Shown here piece by piece: positions 34,978-43,007 of a stretch of DNA of 64,000 bases. Both the position numbers and the translations under genes were made by a program. This DNA is from Streptomyces sp. NRRL F-2580 (GTDB lineage Bacteria; Actinomycetota; Actinomycetes; Streptomycetales; Streptomycetaceae), in the NCBI RefSeq assembly GCF_000720115.1, contig NZ_JOIR01000015.1:67956-131955 (forward strand), in the 5' to 3' direction. Numbering within the stretch: position 1 is the stretch's first letter; each line of letters opens with the position of its first letter. The notes under the pieces are model-generated. The model ran no database searches and was not told where the DNA came from. It saw nothing but the letters and a program-made list of their open reading frames with translations.

Positions 34978-36395
34978 GACGCTCACTGGCCGGAGTGGCC
35001 CTCGCGGTGACCTCCATGGTCGCCCTGTCCTTCCTCATACCGCTGGCCGCACTGGTGATGTCGCTGGTCAAGGAACAGGGCGTCACCGCGGCCGAGCAGC
35101 GGGCCGCCGCCCTGGCACCCGTCCTCGCGCTGACCACGGACCCGGCGGCCCTGCGGGAGTCCGCCGCGAGCCTGGACGCGGCCGACCACCTGGTCGTCCA
35201 TCTGCCGGACACCGGGCCGCTCGGCCGTTCCAAGGCGCCGGCCGCACTGCTCGAACGGGCCCAGCGGGGCCGCGAGTCCATCTCGCAGGAGGTTCCGCAC
35301 GGCTGGATCTGCCTGCAGCCGGTGGTGCTCCCCGGCGAGCAGGTCGCCGTCATCGAGAACTTCGTTCCCGAGGAGGAACTGACCCGGGGGGTCAAGGAGT
35401 CCTGGGCGGTCATGCTCTTCCTCGCCGTGGGACTGATCGGCGGCTCCGTGCTGGTCGCCGACCGCCTCGGCGCGAAGGTCGTCAGGTCCTCGAAGCGGCT
35501 CGCGCAGGCCTCGCGCGCACTCGGCCAGGGCGACCTGGACACCCGTGTGGACCCGATGGGCCCCAAGGAACTGCGCGAGGCGGGCGTGGCCTTCAACGCG
35601 ATGGCCCACCGGATGACCGAACTGCTCGCCGTGGAACGCGAACTCGTCGCCGACCTGTCCCACCGGCTGCGCACCCCGCTGACCGCCCTGCACCTGGCCT
35701 CGGAGCGGATGGCCGGCACCCCGGAATCGGCCAGGGTCGAGGCCGCGGTCGGCGAATTGGAGACGGAGCTCCAGGCCATCATCGCCACGGCGCGCACCCC
35801 GCTCGCCGTGGGACCCATGGGCCAGGGCATGCTCGGCGCGGAACCCTCCACGGGCGACCGCGCCGCCGGCAACGGCGCTCCCGGTCCCCGCTGCGAGGCG
35901 GCCGACGTCGTACGCCGCCGCACGGCCTTCTGGGCGGTCCTGGCGGAGCAGCAGCAGCGGCCCTGCTGCCTCGACCTCACGCAGGAACCCACGGGCGTGG
36001 GCCTCTCCGAGGACGACGTGGCCGCCGTGGTGGACGCGCTCATCGGCAACATCTTCCGCCACACCCCGTCCGGGACCCCGTTCGGCGTCCACGTCGTGCG
36101 CACGGCCCACGCGGTGGAGCTGGTCGTGGAGGACGGCGGGCCCGGCATCCCGGATCCGGACCGGGCCCTGTCCCGTGGGAGCAGCACCGGTTCCACCGGG
36201 CTTGGGCTGGACATCGCGCAGCGGGCCGCGAGCGCCACGGGCGGCTCGATGCGCATCTCCCGCGGCCCCCTGGGGGGCGCGCACATCACGGTGACGTTCG
36301 CACTGGCCACGCCGTCGCGGACGGGCCGGGGGCCCCGCCTCTCCCGCCGCCGGCCGACCTGGCGGGCGACCCGCCGGCCCCGGACGTCAGGCTGA
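34974..36395 (+). CDS. Sensor histidine kinase of the redox island
   Basis: 473 residues. Two membrane helices flank a sensor of about 110 residues that contains a single Cys (HGWICLQPVV). A HAMP region follows, then phosphoacceptor LVADLSHRLRTPLTAL (His followed by Arg rather than the usual Glu), and ATPase boxes ALIGNIFRHTPSG, VEDGGPGIPD and STGLGLDIA. TTG 34974 overlaps the regulator stop, and no other start fits before the first helix. The C-terminus is a basic tail of about 25 residues. The ligand is unknown; envelope thiol state is a reasonable guess from neighbours. Confidence 0.82.
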   Translation: MRRSLAGVALAVTSMVALSFLIPLAALVMSLVKEQGVTAAEQRAAALAPVLALTTDPAALRESAASLDAADHLVVHLPDTGPLGRSKAPAALLERAQRGRESISQEVPHGWICLQPVVLPGEQVAVIENFVPEEELTRGVKESWAVMLFLAVGLIGGSVLVADRLGAKVVRSSKRLAQASRALGQGDLDTRVDPMGPKELREAGVAFNAMAHRMTELLAVERELVADLSHRLRTPLTALHLASERMAGTPESARVEAAVGELETELQAIIATARTPLAVGPMGQGMLGAEPSTGDRAAGNGAPGPRCEAADVVRRRTAFWAVLAEQQQRPCCLDLTQEPTGVGLSEDDVAAVVDALIGNIFRHTPSGTPFGVHVVRTAHAVELVVEDGGPGIPDPDRALSRGSSTGSTGLGLDIAQRAASATGGSMRISRGPLGGAHITVTFALATPSRTGRGPRLSRRRPTWRATRRPRTSG

Positions 36396-36433
36396 GGACG
36401 GCCTCGGTGGCGGGACGGGCGACAGCCCGCGGG

Positions 36434-36852
36434 TCAGGAACGGGTCCAGTAGGCGCAGCCCTCCCCGGAGCCCGGCTCGGGGAGCCGGCTGCGGGTCTCG
36501 AAGCCGTCCGGGCGGCCGTGGCACACGGCCTCCCGTGACACCACGGAGCCCCTCGGAATCGGTGCGCCCCGCGAAGAGGCCGGCGGGTGTGAGCTCCTCG
36601 GGTATCTCCCCGGCCGTCGTCCACGCCTCGCCTCGCGCAGGAGAGGCGGAAGGCCGCGAGGAACTCGGGGTCCCACTGCGGTGCGTACGTGAGCGTCAGG
36701 GCCCGCGCCCCTCGGGATGCCTTCGTGGCGGGCGAAGCGAACCGCGCCTGGCCGGCGGCGTCCAGGCCCCGGTCGGAGTGGGCGAAGGCCCAGCCGTCTC
36801 CCGCCGCGCCGAACCGGGCGACCGTCCGGCCCGTTCCCCGCGGGCAGGGCAT
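36434..36852 (-). pseudogene. Frameshifted remnant of an unidentified protein gene
   Basis: Three frames give consecutive protein-like segments. From ATG 36852: VARFGAAGDGWAFAHSDRGL to LTYAPQWDPEFLAAFRLS. A second frame: EIPEELTPAGLFAGRTDSEG. A third, ending at the stop 36434: VCHGRPDGFETRSRLPEP then GEGCAYWTRS. At least two frameshifts are needed to join them. I do not recognise the family, and it has no signal peptide or obvious start region. It lies between the kinase gene and a small membrane-protein gene. Confidence 0.55.
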
Positions 36853-36869
36853 CGGCGCGCCCGCGGCGG

Positions 36870-37274
36870 CTACGCGCGCCTGCCGGCCCGTTCCGGCAGG
36901 CGCGCGGACAGCACCCGGCCCAGGTCCAGCACGCTCAGGCCGAACATCAGGACGCCCAGCGGGACATGGACCGACGGCACGCGCGCGATGCCGAGCACCA
37001 CCTGCACCGAGGCGAGTACGAGGAAACCGGACGCGTACAGGATCGGGCGGGGCGAACCGCCGCCCGGCCGCCACGCGAGGACCGCGGCGAGCACGTACAG
37101 CATCGACGCGCCGTACATCACGCGCGCTCCGACGCCGTGCAGCACCTCACCGTGGGACGAGGACAGCAGCAGTCCCGCCGTGGCTGCCTGGAAGAAGATG
37201 CCCGCCGTCTGCAGGGCTATCGCGACCTGCTGGAACGTGACCCTGCCCGGTGCTGCCGTCATCTGTGTGGCCAT
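36870..37274 (-). CDS. Small four-helix membrane protein, probable ECF41 target
   Basis: 134 residues with four predicted helices (VAIALQTAGIFFQAATAGLLL, VMYGASMLYVLAAVLAW, ILYASGFLVLASVQVVLGIA, VPLGVLMFGLSVLDLGRVLS) and a basic tail. The His/Gly-rich loop HGEVLHGVGARV lies between helices 1 and 2. It resembles small DUF6220-like proteins, but that label is tentative. Its promoter is the mirror copy of the sigma-gene promoter, so it is probably transcribed by the divergent ECF41 sigma factor. ECF41 partners are more often soluble COE-type enzymes, so a membrane partner is less usual. Confidence 0.72.
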   Translation of the reverse strand: MATQMTAAPGRVTFQQVAIALQTAGIFFQAATAGLLLSSSHGEVLHGVGARVMYGASMLYVLAAVLAWRPGGGSPRPILYASGFLVLASVQVVLGIARVPSVHVPLGVLMFGLSVLDLGRVLSARLPERAGRRA

Positions 37275-37329
37275 GGCGCGGTCCCCTCGTCTGCCTCGCG
37301 GCGGTGGATCGGTAGTGTCTCGTCCGTCC

Positions 37330-37356
37330 GACGACGCGGGCCCCCGAAGTGTGAGG
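37330..37356 (-). promoter_or_regulatory. ECF41-type promoter for the small membrane protein
   Basis: On the minus strand CCTCACA (37356-37350), 16 bases, then CGTC (37333-37330). Published ECF41 promoters read roughly TGTCACA, 16 bases, CGTC. It is the exact mirror of the promoter for the sigma gene, and the two -35 elements form an 11-base-spaced inverted repeat. Confidence 0.75.
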
Positions 37357-37367
37357 CCAAGCGTGGT

Positions 37368-37394
37368 CCTCACACTCCGGTGCGGTGTTTCGTC
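37368..37394 (+). promoter_or_regulatory. ECF41-type promoter for the sigma-factor gene
   Basis: CCTCACA (37368-37374), 16 bases, CGTC (37391-37394), the ECF41 spacing. Transcription would start near 37400, giving a leader of about 45 bases before ATG 37446. Identical -35/-10 elements on the opposite strand imply one sigma factor drives both genes, that is, autoregulation. Confidence 0.75.
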
Positions 37395-37445
37395 GAAGAG
37401 TCGGGAGCCGAAGCGGACGAGACGAACCAGGGAGCGGTCACGAGC

Positions 37446-38399
37446 ATGAGCACCCCATCCGAGGCAGGGCACGACCGGTGGGAGCCGGACCTGAGCGCGG
37501 TCGTCGGCGAACGGCGCCAGCTGATCAACCTGGCCTACCGGCTGCTGGGTTCGCTGGCCGAGGCCGAGGACGCCGTGCAGGAGACGTACACCCGCTGGTA
37601 CGCGATGTCGCGGCAGCAGCAGGCGGCCATCGAGTCGCCCGGCGCCTGGCTGACGACGGTGGCCGGCCGCATCTGCCTCGACGTGCTCGGCTCGGCACGG
37701 GCCCGGCGCGAGCGCTACGTCGGCGCGTGGATACCCGAGCCGCTGCCCGACCGTACCGAGTGGTTCAGCGGGCGGGCGGGCGACGGCAGCGGCGAGCCGG
37801 ACGACCCCGCCGACCGGATCACCCTGGACGAGTCGGTGAACATGGCTTTCCTCGTCGTACTGGAGTCGATGACGCCGGCCGAACGCGTGGCGTTCATCCT
37901 CCACGACGTGTTCCGCTACCCCTTCCCCGAGGTCGCCGGGATCGTCGGCCGCACGCCCGCGGCCTGCCGCCAACTGGCCTCCTCGGCCCGCCGACGGATG
38001 CGCGCCGCGCAGGCGCCGACGCCTGCGACGGCCGGACAGGCCGGCCTGGTACGGGACTTCAAGAAGGCGTGGGAAGCCAAGGACATCAAGGCGCTCGTCG
38101 GCCTGCTCGACCCCGATGCCACGATGACCGCCGACGGCGGCGGCCTGGTCGGCACCGTCCTGCGCCCGGTCGAGGGCGGCGAGCGGATCGCCGAGTACCT
38201 GATCCACATCGCCGACAAGGCCCCCGGACTGACCCTCCTGGAACGGACGGTCAACGGCCGGCCCGGCCTGGTCGCCCAGCACTCCGGCATCACCGTGACC
38301 GTGGCGGCGTTCAGCCTCACCGACGACCGCGTCACCCGCATCTGGGCCGTCCGCAACCCGGAGAAGCTCCGCCCGTGGACCGAGATCACCCAGAACTGA
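37446..38399 (+). CDS. ECF41-group (SigJ-like) sigma factor with C-terminal SnoaL-like domain
   Basis: 317 residues. Region 2 (NLAYRLLGSLAEAEDAVQETY), region 4 (MTPAERVAFILHDVFRYPF, EVAGIVGRTPAACRQLASSARRR), then a C-terminal NTF2/SnoaL-like domain of about 110 residues ending NPEKL. The linker has YVGAWIPEPLPDR. The C-terminal extension with an NPxKL motif and the W-(L/I)-PEP linker are ECF41 hallmarks; there the extension replaces an anti-sigma factor. ATG 37446 lies downstream of GGGAG. It probably drives its own promoter and the divergent gene. Confidence 0.88.
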   Translation: MSTPSEAGHDRWEPDLSAVVGERRQLINLAYRLLGSLAEAEDAVQETYTRWYAMSRQQQAAIESPGAWLTTVAGRICLDVLGSARARRERYVGAWIPEPLPDRTEWFSGRAGDGSGEPDDPADRITLDESVNMAFLVVLESMTPAERVAFILHDVFRYPFPEVAGIVGRTPAACRQLASSARRRMRAAQAPTPATAGQAGLVRDFKKAWEAKDIKALVGLLDPDATMTADGGGLVGTVLRPVEGGERIAEYLIHIADKAPGLTLLERTVNGRPGLVAQHSGITVTVAAFSLTDDRVTRIWAVRNPEKLRPWTEITQN

Positions 38400-38581
38400 C
38401 CTTCACCCCGGCGCGGTTCGGCTCCGTCGATCCCTGAGCCTGCCGACGCGTAGCAGTTGGCAGGCGCCAGCGGGACCACGCGGGCCACGCCGAGCCCGGG
38501 GAGGACCCACCTACCTGGGCTGCCGGGAGGCGGGCCGCCGCCTCGGCGAAGTACAGGACTGCATGACGCGTGGCAGTCTGG

Positions 38582-39007
38582 TCAGGGCATCTCGTCGGGG
38601 TCGCAGCTGGCCCGGCGCAGCCCGATCGTGCGGAGGGCCCGCAGCAGGGCTTCCGCGTCTCCCTCGCGCACGATGTGGACGGCCCCCTCGACCGCCAGGC
38701 CGGACACCGCCGGGGGCATGCGGGCCGCCGCCGTGCGCAGCACCACTCCGCTCGGCGGGTCCAGGGCGCGCACCCCGTGGAAAACGCGGCGGACGCCCGG
38801 GTCGGCGTCGAGGCTGTCGAGCCCGGCCGACAGGGACAGGACCGTGATGTCGGGCAGGAGGACGCGGGCGTGCGCGAGCGCGACGGCGGGATCGTGGGCG
38901 TGCGATACGACCCGGAAGTGCGGGTTGCGCTGGATCCCCGACCGCAGCAGCTCCAGCTGCTCGCCGTCGGGCACCCCGACCACCAACACCGTCATCACCT
39001 GTTCCAT
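38582..39007 (-). CDS. Degenerate receiver-like (pseudo-receiver) protein
   Basis: 141 residues with a CheY-like outline (MTVLVVGVPDGEQLELLRSG, ALAHARVLLPDITVLSLSAG), but the acidic pair is replaced by GVPDG and the phosphoacceptor position is a Ser (VLSLSAG). It ends CDPDEMP without a DNA-binding domain. It may act as a phosphorylation-independent partner. ATG 39007 is chosen; ATG 38995, with AGG just upstream, is equally possible. The 182-base gap before it holds a CCTGCC/GGCAGG repeat near 38440 and no gene. Confidence 0.6.
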   Translation of the reverse strand: MEQVMTVLVVGVPDGEQLELLRSGIQRNPHFRVVSHAHDPAVALAHARVLLPDITVLSLSAGLDSLDADPGVRRVFHGVRALDPPSGVVLRTAAARMPPAVSGLAVEGAVHIVREGDAEALLRALRTIGLRRASCDPDEMP

Positions 39008-39168
39008 CCTGCGCCCCGGCACGGCGCGAGGCACCCCGGGGCGCGGAACGGAACGAGGGATCCGGCTGCGGCGGGTTCCGGCCGGTCAGTGCCGCCGACG
39101 GCACCCGCAGAGCGGCGGAAGATCGACTTCACGGCGCAGGATCCCCGTCAGCCGGGGCTCGGCGCCCT

Positions 39169-39747
39169 TCAGGTGTTCAGGAGCCGGTTGAAGAACGACC
39201 GGTAGTGCTGCAGCGCCAGCCGCAGGTCCTCGGTCGCGACCTGCTCGCCCTGGCCCCACTGCCCCTCCAGTCCCTGCTTGTGGTCGGAGAAGGTGCGGGC
39301 GAGGGTCTGCATCACCTCGGCGACGAGGGCGTCCGCCGACCTGACCGCCTCCTGCGGGTCGTCGACGAACCGGCCCTGGATCTCGTTCCATGCCTTGCGG
39401 TAGTCGGCGGTGTCCTGGGCGCCGAGCAGCGGCTCGTCAGCGGTCCCTGCACCCCCTGCGCCCCCGGCGGCCCCTGCCCCGCCGGTCCCCTCCGGGGTCC
39501 GGTCCGTCAGGCCCTCGTCGCCGTTCTCGCGGGTCCCGGGCTCATCGGCGGCATCATCGGCGGCCGTGTCCATGGTGGCCTCCCCCGGGTACAGCGGCGC
39601 CGTCCGCCCGTCAGCCGTGCCGACGTCCGTGTCGGCATCCCGGTCTGCGTCCCTGTCGGCGTCCGCTGCCGGCACCGGACGGGCTATGTCTTCCGTCGTG
39701 AGGCCGGCCTCGCCGGCCTGTTCCTCGTTGCTTCCGTGGTTGCGCAT
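39169..39747 (-). CDS. Acidic low-complexity protein with C-terminal helical domain, paralogue of its neighbour
   Basis: 192 residues. The first 110 are acidic and disordered (DADRDADRDADTDVGTAD, GAGAAGGAGGAGTADEP). The last 80 form a helical domain, AWNEIQGRFVDDPQEAVRSA then VMQTLARTFSDHKQGLEG and ALQHYRSFFNRLL. The same domain pattern occurs in the gene immediately upstream, with which it is coupled (1-base gap). There is no signal or membrane helix. Function unknown; a soluble partner of the membrane-anchored paralogue is plausible. Confidence 0.75.
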   Translation of the reverse strand: MRNHGSNEEQAGEAGLTTEDIARPVPAADADRDADRDADTDVGTADGRTAPLYPGEATMDTAADDAADEPGTRENGDEGLTDRTPEGTGGAGAAGGAGGAGTADEPLLGAQDTADYRKAWNEIQGRFVDDPQEAVRSADALVAEVMQTLARTFSDHKQGLEGQWGQGEQVATEDLRLALQHYRSFFNRLLNT

Positions 39748-39748
39748 C

Positions 39749-40291
39749 TCACCGGCTCCTCTGGTCGGTCAGGAGGTCGTCGAACAGGGCGCGGTAGTGG
39801 ACCATCGCCCCGCGGAGTTCCTCGGTCGTCGTCCGCTGGTCGGTGCTGCGCACCTTGACGTCGTGGGCGGCCCGGTAGTGCTCCAGGGTGCGGCCGTGTT
39901 CGACCGAGAGGTCGCGCAGCCGGCCGCGGTAGTCGTCCGTCGGGTACCCCCGCTCGCGCATGAGGCGCGACACCAGTTCGTCGGCCTCCTCCACGGAGTC
40001 TTCCGGCCGGTCCACGAAATGCTCCTGGACGGTGCTCCATTCGGACGCGTACAGGTCCCGGCGTTCGACGGGCAGTTCCTTGATCTCGAGCTGGTCGTGG
40101 CGTTGCTCGCGCTCGCGCAGCTCGCGCTCGGCGGCCATGCGGCCGCCCTCCGCCTCGACCGTGCGGTCGTATTCGGGTCCGAACCTGTTCTGCAGGTGCC
40201 GTCGTCGCGCCATCATCCACAGTGCGACCGTGAGCGCGATCACGACGATCGCTGCGACCACGATGACGGCGATGAGTGTGCTGGTTGACAT
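39749..40291 (-). CDS. Membrane-anchored protein with the same C-terminal helical domain
   Basis: 180 residues: one N-terminal helix (TLIAVIVVAAIVVIALTVALW), a charged coiled-coil-like stretch (EAEGGRMAAERELREREQR), and a C-terminal domain with EWSTVQEHFVDRPEDSVEEA and AMVHYRALFDDLL, aligning with the next gene's WNEIQGRFVDDPQEAV and ALQHYRSFFNRLL. ATG 40291 has GGAGG 8 bases upstream, and the protein is membrane-tethered with its domain in the cytoplasm. Function unknown. Confidence 0.78.
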   Translation of the reverse strand: MSTSTLIAVIVVAAIVVIALTVALWMMARRRHLQNRFGPEYDRTVEAEGGRMAAERELREREQRHDQLEIKELPVERRDLYASEWSTVQEHFVDRPEDSVEEADELVSRLMRERGYPTDDYRGRLRDLSVEHGRTLEHYRAAHDVKVRSTDQRTTTEELRGAMVHYRALFDDLLTDQRSR

Positions 40292-40443
40292 GTTCGGCCT
40301 CCATTCCGGGGCCTCGTCGGCTTCATTGACGCGGCTGCCCCTGTCACCGCCGGGCAAACCCGCGCCGTGCGGCCAAGCGGGGTGCGTGTGGTTCGAGCGA
40401 CGACGGGCCGGGTAGCCGCTCAGCGGTGATGAGAGGAGTGCCC

Positions 40444-40977
40444 ATGCCCCAGACCGGGCTCGATGCCTTCACCGGCGTACTCGACGGCCCGATGTACGTG
40501 GTCACGGTCGCGGCCGGCGGCGAGCGCGCGGGATGCCTGGTGGGGTTCGCCTCCCAGTGCTCGATCCGCCCGCCGCGCTTCGTGGTGTGGCTGTCCACGG
40601 TCAATCGCACCTACCGCGTGGCGCGCGGAGCCACGTACCTCACCGTGCACGTGCTGCGCCGGGACCAGCACGGCCTGGCGGAGCTGTTCGGCGGCGAGAC
40701 CGGCGACCGGGTGGACAAACTCGCGCAGGTCTCCTGGTGGCCCAGCGGTCACGGCAGTCCGGTGCTGGCGGACGTGCGCACCTGGTTCGTCGGCAGGATC
40801 GAGGGGCAGATCGAGGGCGGCGACCATGTGGGTTTCCTGCTGGCACCGGTCGAGGAGGGCCCGCCGGAGGACGGGGATGGGACCGGGATCGGGGACGGGG
40901 GCGCTGCCGACGGGTTCGAGGCCGGGCTGCTGCGCTACAGCGACGCCGATGACATCTCTCCGGGCCACCCCGCGTGA
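40444..40977 (+). CDS. Flavin reductase-like FMN-binding protein
   Basis: 177 residues. The split-barrel pattern of the flavin reductase-like domain is visible: VVTVAAGGERAGCLVGFASQCSIRPPRFVVWLS, then ATYLTVHVLRRDQHGLAELFGG and VGRIEGQIEGGDHVGFLLAPV. Such proteins bind FMN and reduce flavin or act as partner oxidoreductases. ATG 40444 is chosen because GAGGAG sits 5 bases upstream. The tail is acidic and Gly-rich. No monooxygenase partner adjoins it. Confidence 0.82.
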   Translation: MPQTGLDAFTGVLDGPMYVVTVAAGGERAGCLVGFASQCSIRPPRFVVWLSTVNRTYRVARGATYLTVHVLRRDQHGLAELFGGETGDRVDKLAQVSWWPSGHGSPVLADVRTWFVGRIEGQIEGGDHVGFLLAPVEEGPPEDGDGTGIGDGGAADGFEAGLLRYSDADDISPGHPA

Positions 40978-41011
40978 CGGCCGCACAGGCTCACGGCCGA
41001 GGACCCACTGC

Positions 41012-41680
41012 TCACCGCCGGCGCTCGGCGAAGGGGCTGCTGTCGAGGTGCGCGAGCAGGTCGGCGGGGTGCCGGTAGACGGCGCTGGCCCCGGCCTCCT
41101 CCAGGTCCCCCCGCGGGATGCCGCCGCACAGCAGACCCACGCCCGCGACGTCGGCCCGGGAGGCCGCCCGCATGTCCCAGACCGTGTCGCCGACGAACAC
41201 GGCGTCGCTTGCGGCGGCGTCGGCGAGGCCGAGGGCGTGGTGCACCTGATCGGGTGCGGGCTTGCCCTCGCTCACGTCCTCCGAGCTCGCCGTCGCGGTG
41301 ATGGCGTCGTCCGCCCCGACGGCCCTTCTGAGCGCGTCGAGCTCGGCGTCCTTCGCCGAGGTCACGAGCACGACCCGCCAGCCCCGGCGGTCCAGCTCGC
41401 GCAGCAGCTCGGCCGCCGCGTCCAACGGGGGCAGCCTGTCGAAGTACGTGCCGTAGAGGGTGGTGTGCGCGGCACTGAGCGCGTCGTCCTCGCCCGTGTC
41501 CCGGTCCTCGCCCAGCAGGTGCGCGAGGAGGTCCTCGCCGGGCAGTCCGATCGCGCGGTGGATGTCGTGCATCGCGACGTCGTGGCCCGCCTGCCGGAGG
41601 GCCTCCCACCAGCAGACGACGTGCAGGTGATTGGTGTCGGCGAGGGTGCCGTCGACGTCGAACAGTGCGGCACGGTTCAT
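41012..41680 (-). CDS. HAD-family phosphatase
   Basis: 222 residues, beta-phosphoglucomutase/phosphatase-like. Motifs in order: ALFDVDGTLADT (nucleophile Asp), VVLVTSAKD, EGKPAPD and VFVGDTVWDM. A helical cap lies between motifs 1 and 2. Last gene of an operon whose starts and stops overlap: its ATG overlaps the preceding stop (ATGA). The substrate is unknown. Confidence 0.87.
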   Translation of the reverse strand: MNRAALFDVDGTLADTNHLHVVCWWEALRQAGHDVAMHDIHRAIGLPGEDLLAHLLGEDRDTGEDDALSAAHTTLYGTYFDRLPPLDAAAELLRELDRRGWRVVLVTSAKDAELDALRRAVGADDAITATASSEDVSEGKPAPDQVHHALGLADAAASDAVFVGDTVWDMRAASRADVAGVGLLCGGIPRGDLEEAGASAVYRHPADLLAHLDSSPFAERRR

Positions 41681-42750
41681 GTCCGCCTCCCGTGGGGCTC
41701 GGCAGCCGGGACCGCTCGGACCGGCAGGGGCGAACGCAACGCGCTGCGCCCCTGGTCCCAGGCCTCCCGGATGTGGACCGCGAGGCGGTCCTCCAGCAGT
41801 ACGGTCGCCGCGCACCCGAAGGCGACGTCCGCCTCGAGGCCGGGCTCGTCGGCGAGGAGGCCTGCGACGACCTCGTGGCGTACGACCTGTTCGTGGACGG
41901 CGTCGGCCTCCACGTGTTCGGCGTAGAAGTGCTCGGCGGCGGGTCCCGCCCCGCAGCGCCGCATGGCCTTGGCCAGGCGCCTGGACCCGGGCGACGAGGT
42001 GATCTCGACGCACGCGAAGTGGCCGATGAGCGCGCCGCGCGAGGCCCGGTGGAGACCGAGGAGTGACATGAGGTTGACGGTCGCGAGCAGGGGCGCGGGG
42101 GCGCGGTCCAGGTAGTGGCCGTACGAAGGATCCAGGCCGAGGTCGGTCATCAGGGCCGCGAAGAGCTCCGCGTGGATGCGGTCGGCGCGGCCGGCGCCGA
42201 ACTCGTCGTACTCGATGGCGACCATGGCGGCCTTGGCCCGTCCGGTGAGCCGGGGGATGACCCAGGCGTGCGGGTCCGCCTCCTTGAGGTGGTAGAGGGA
42301 GCGCAGGGCGGCGTACTCGCGCAACTGCCAGAGCTCTCCCTCCGTTTCGAGGTGGTGGCTGAGGCTGCCGGAGAGGTCGACGGGCTCGACGAGCAGCGGG
42401 GCGAAGGCCGCTTCGACCGTTCGGGGGGCGTCGGAGAGGTCGGTGCGCAGGGCGTGGAGGAAGCGGGTTTCGAGGGCTCCGCGCAGGCGCAGCAGGTCCG
42501 GATCCCATTCGCGTTCGTCGTCCACGCCGTCGAAGCCGCGGTAGTGCAGTTCGTAGAGGAGGTAGAGCGCGAGCTGGAGGTCCTCACCCCACGGGTCGGC
42601 CTTCAGTACGGAGCCGGTGGCGTACGCGGGCGGGCCGCCGGACCGCAGGGCCTCGGCCACCGCCGAGGACAGCGGGCCCCGCCCCTCGGCCAGGCGGGGG
42701 CCGGCGGCGGGAGCCTGCGTGCCGGGGCTGGGAGGGGACATCAGGGTCAT
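41677..42750 (-). CDS. Haem-oxygenase-like diiron (iron-containing redox) protein
   Basis: 357 residues from ATG 42750. Helical, with probable metal ligands in YDEFGAGRADRIHAELF, GHFACVE, and EHFYAEHVEADAVHEQVV; the last block with E-H-x2-E-x2-A-x2-H is typical of the family. Members are non-haem diiron oxidases or desaturase-like enzymes of varied chemistry. The start overlaps the CDGSH stop (TGATG) and the stop overlaps the HAD start. A CDGSH neighbour could supply electrons. Confidence 0.75.
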   Translation of the reverse strand: MTLMSPPSPGTQAPAAGPRLAEGRGPLSSAVAEALRSGGPPAYATGSVLKADPWGEDLQLALYLLYELHYRGFDGVDDEREWDPDLLRLRGALETRFLHALRTDLSDAPRTVEAAFAPLLVEPVDLSGSLSHHLETEGELWQLREYAALRSLYHLKEADPHAWVIPRLTGRAKAAMVAIEYDEFGAGRADRIHAELFAALMTDLGLDPSYGHYLDRAPAPLLATVNLMSLLGLHRASRGALIGHFACVEITSSPGSRRLAKAMRRCGAGPAAEHFYAEHVEADAVHEQVVRHEVVAGLLADEPGLEADVAFGCAATVLLEDRLAVHIREAWDQGRSALRSPLPVRAVPAAEPHGRRT

Positions 42751-43007
42751 CACGGGGTCCTGTCCTCGGGCGGCGGCGGGTCGGCCCGCTCGCGACGTCG
42801 GTGGCTGGTGTCGCACCAGGGGTACGTACGGCTGCGGCGGCAGGTGCAGACCGCGACCATGAAGCGGTCCGAGCGGGCGACCCTCCCGTCGGCCAGGACG
42901 ATCTCGACCGGCCCCTCGACGAGGACCGGGCCCTCGGGATCCACGGACACCCGGCGTGGGGCCGGGCGGGGGTCCGGGCCGGGGGCGCTCTCAGAGGTTC
43001 CGGGCAC
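42750..43007 (-). CDS. CDGSH-type iron-sulphur protein
   Basis: 85 residues. The [2Fe-2S] site is clear: C-x-C in VAVCTCRRSRTYPWCDTSH, with C and H following (three Cys, one His). The N-terminal strand region PVLVEGPVEIVLADG matches small bacterial CDGSH proteins. GTG 43007 lies inside the end of the methyltransferase gene (17-base overlap) and is chosen because the domain begins about 18 residues later. It is probably an electron carrier for the diiron protein encoded next. Confidence 0.85.
   Translation of the reverse strand: MPGTSESAPGPDPRPAPRRVSVDPEGPVLVEGPVEIVLADGRVARSDRFMVAVCTCRRSRTYPWCDTSHRRRERADPPPPEDRTP

Noticed and set aside
37348..37376. Inverted repeat as a dimeric repressor operator
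   Set aside because: The two arms coincide with -35 elements of two divergent promoters that each have CGTC exactly 16 bases downstream, which explains the symmetry without a repressor.
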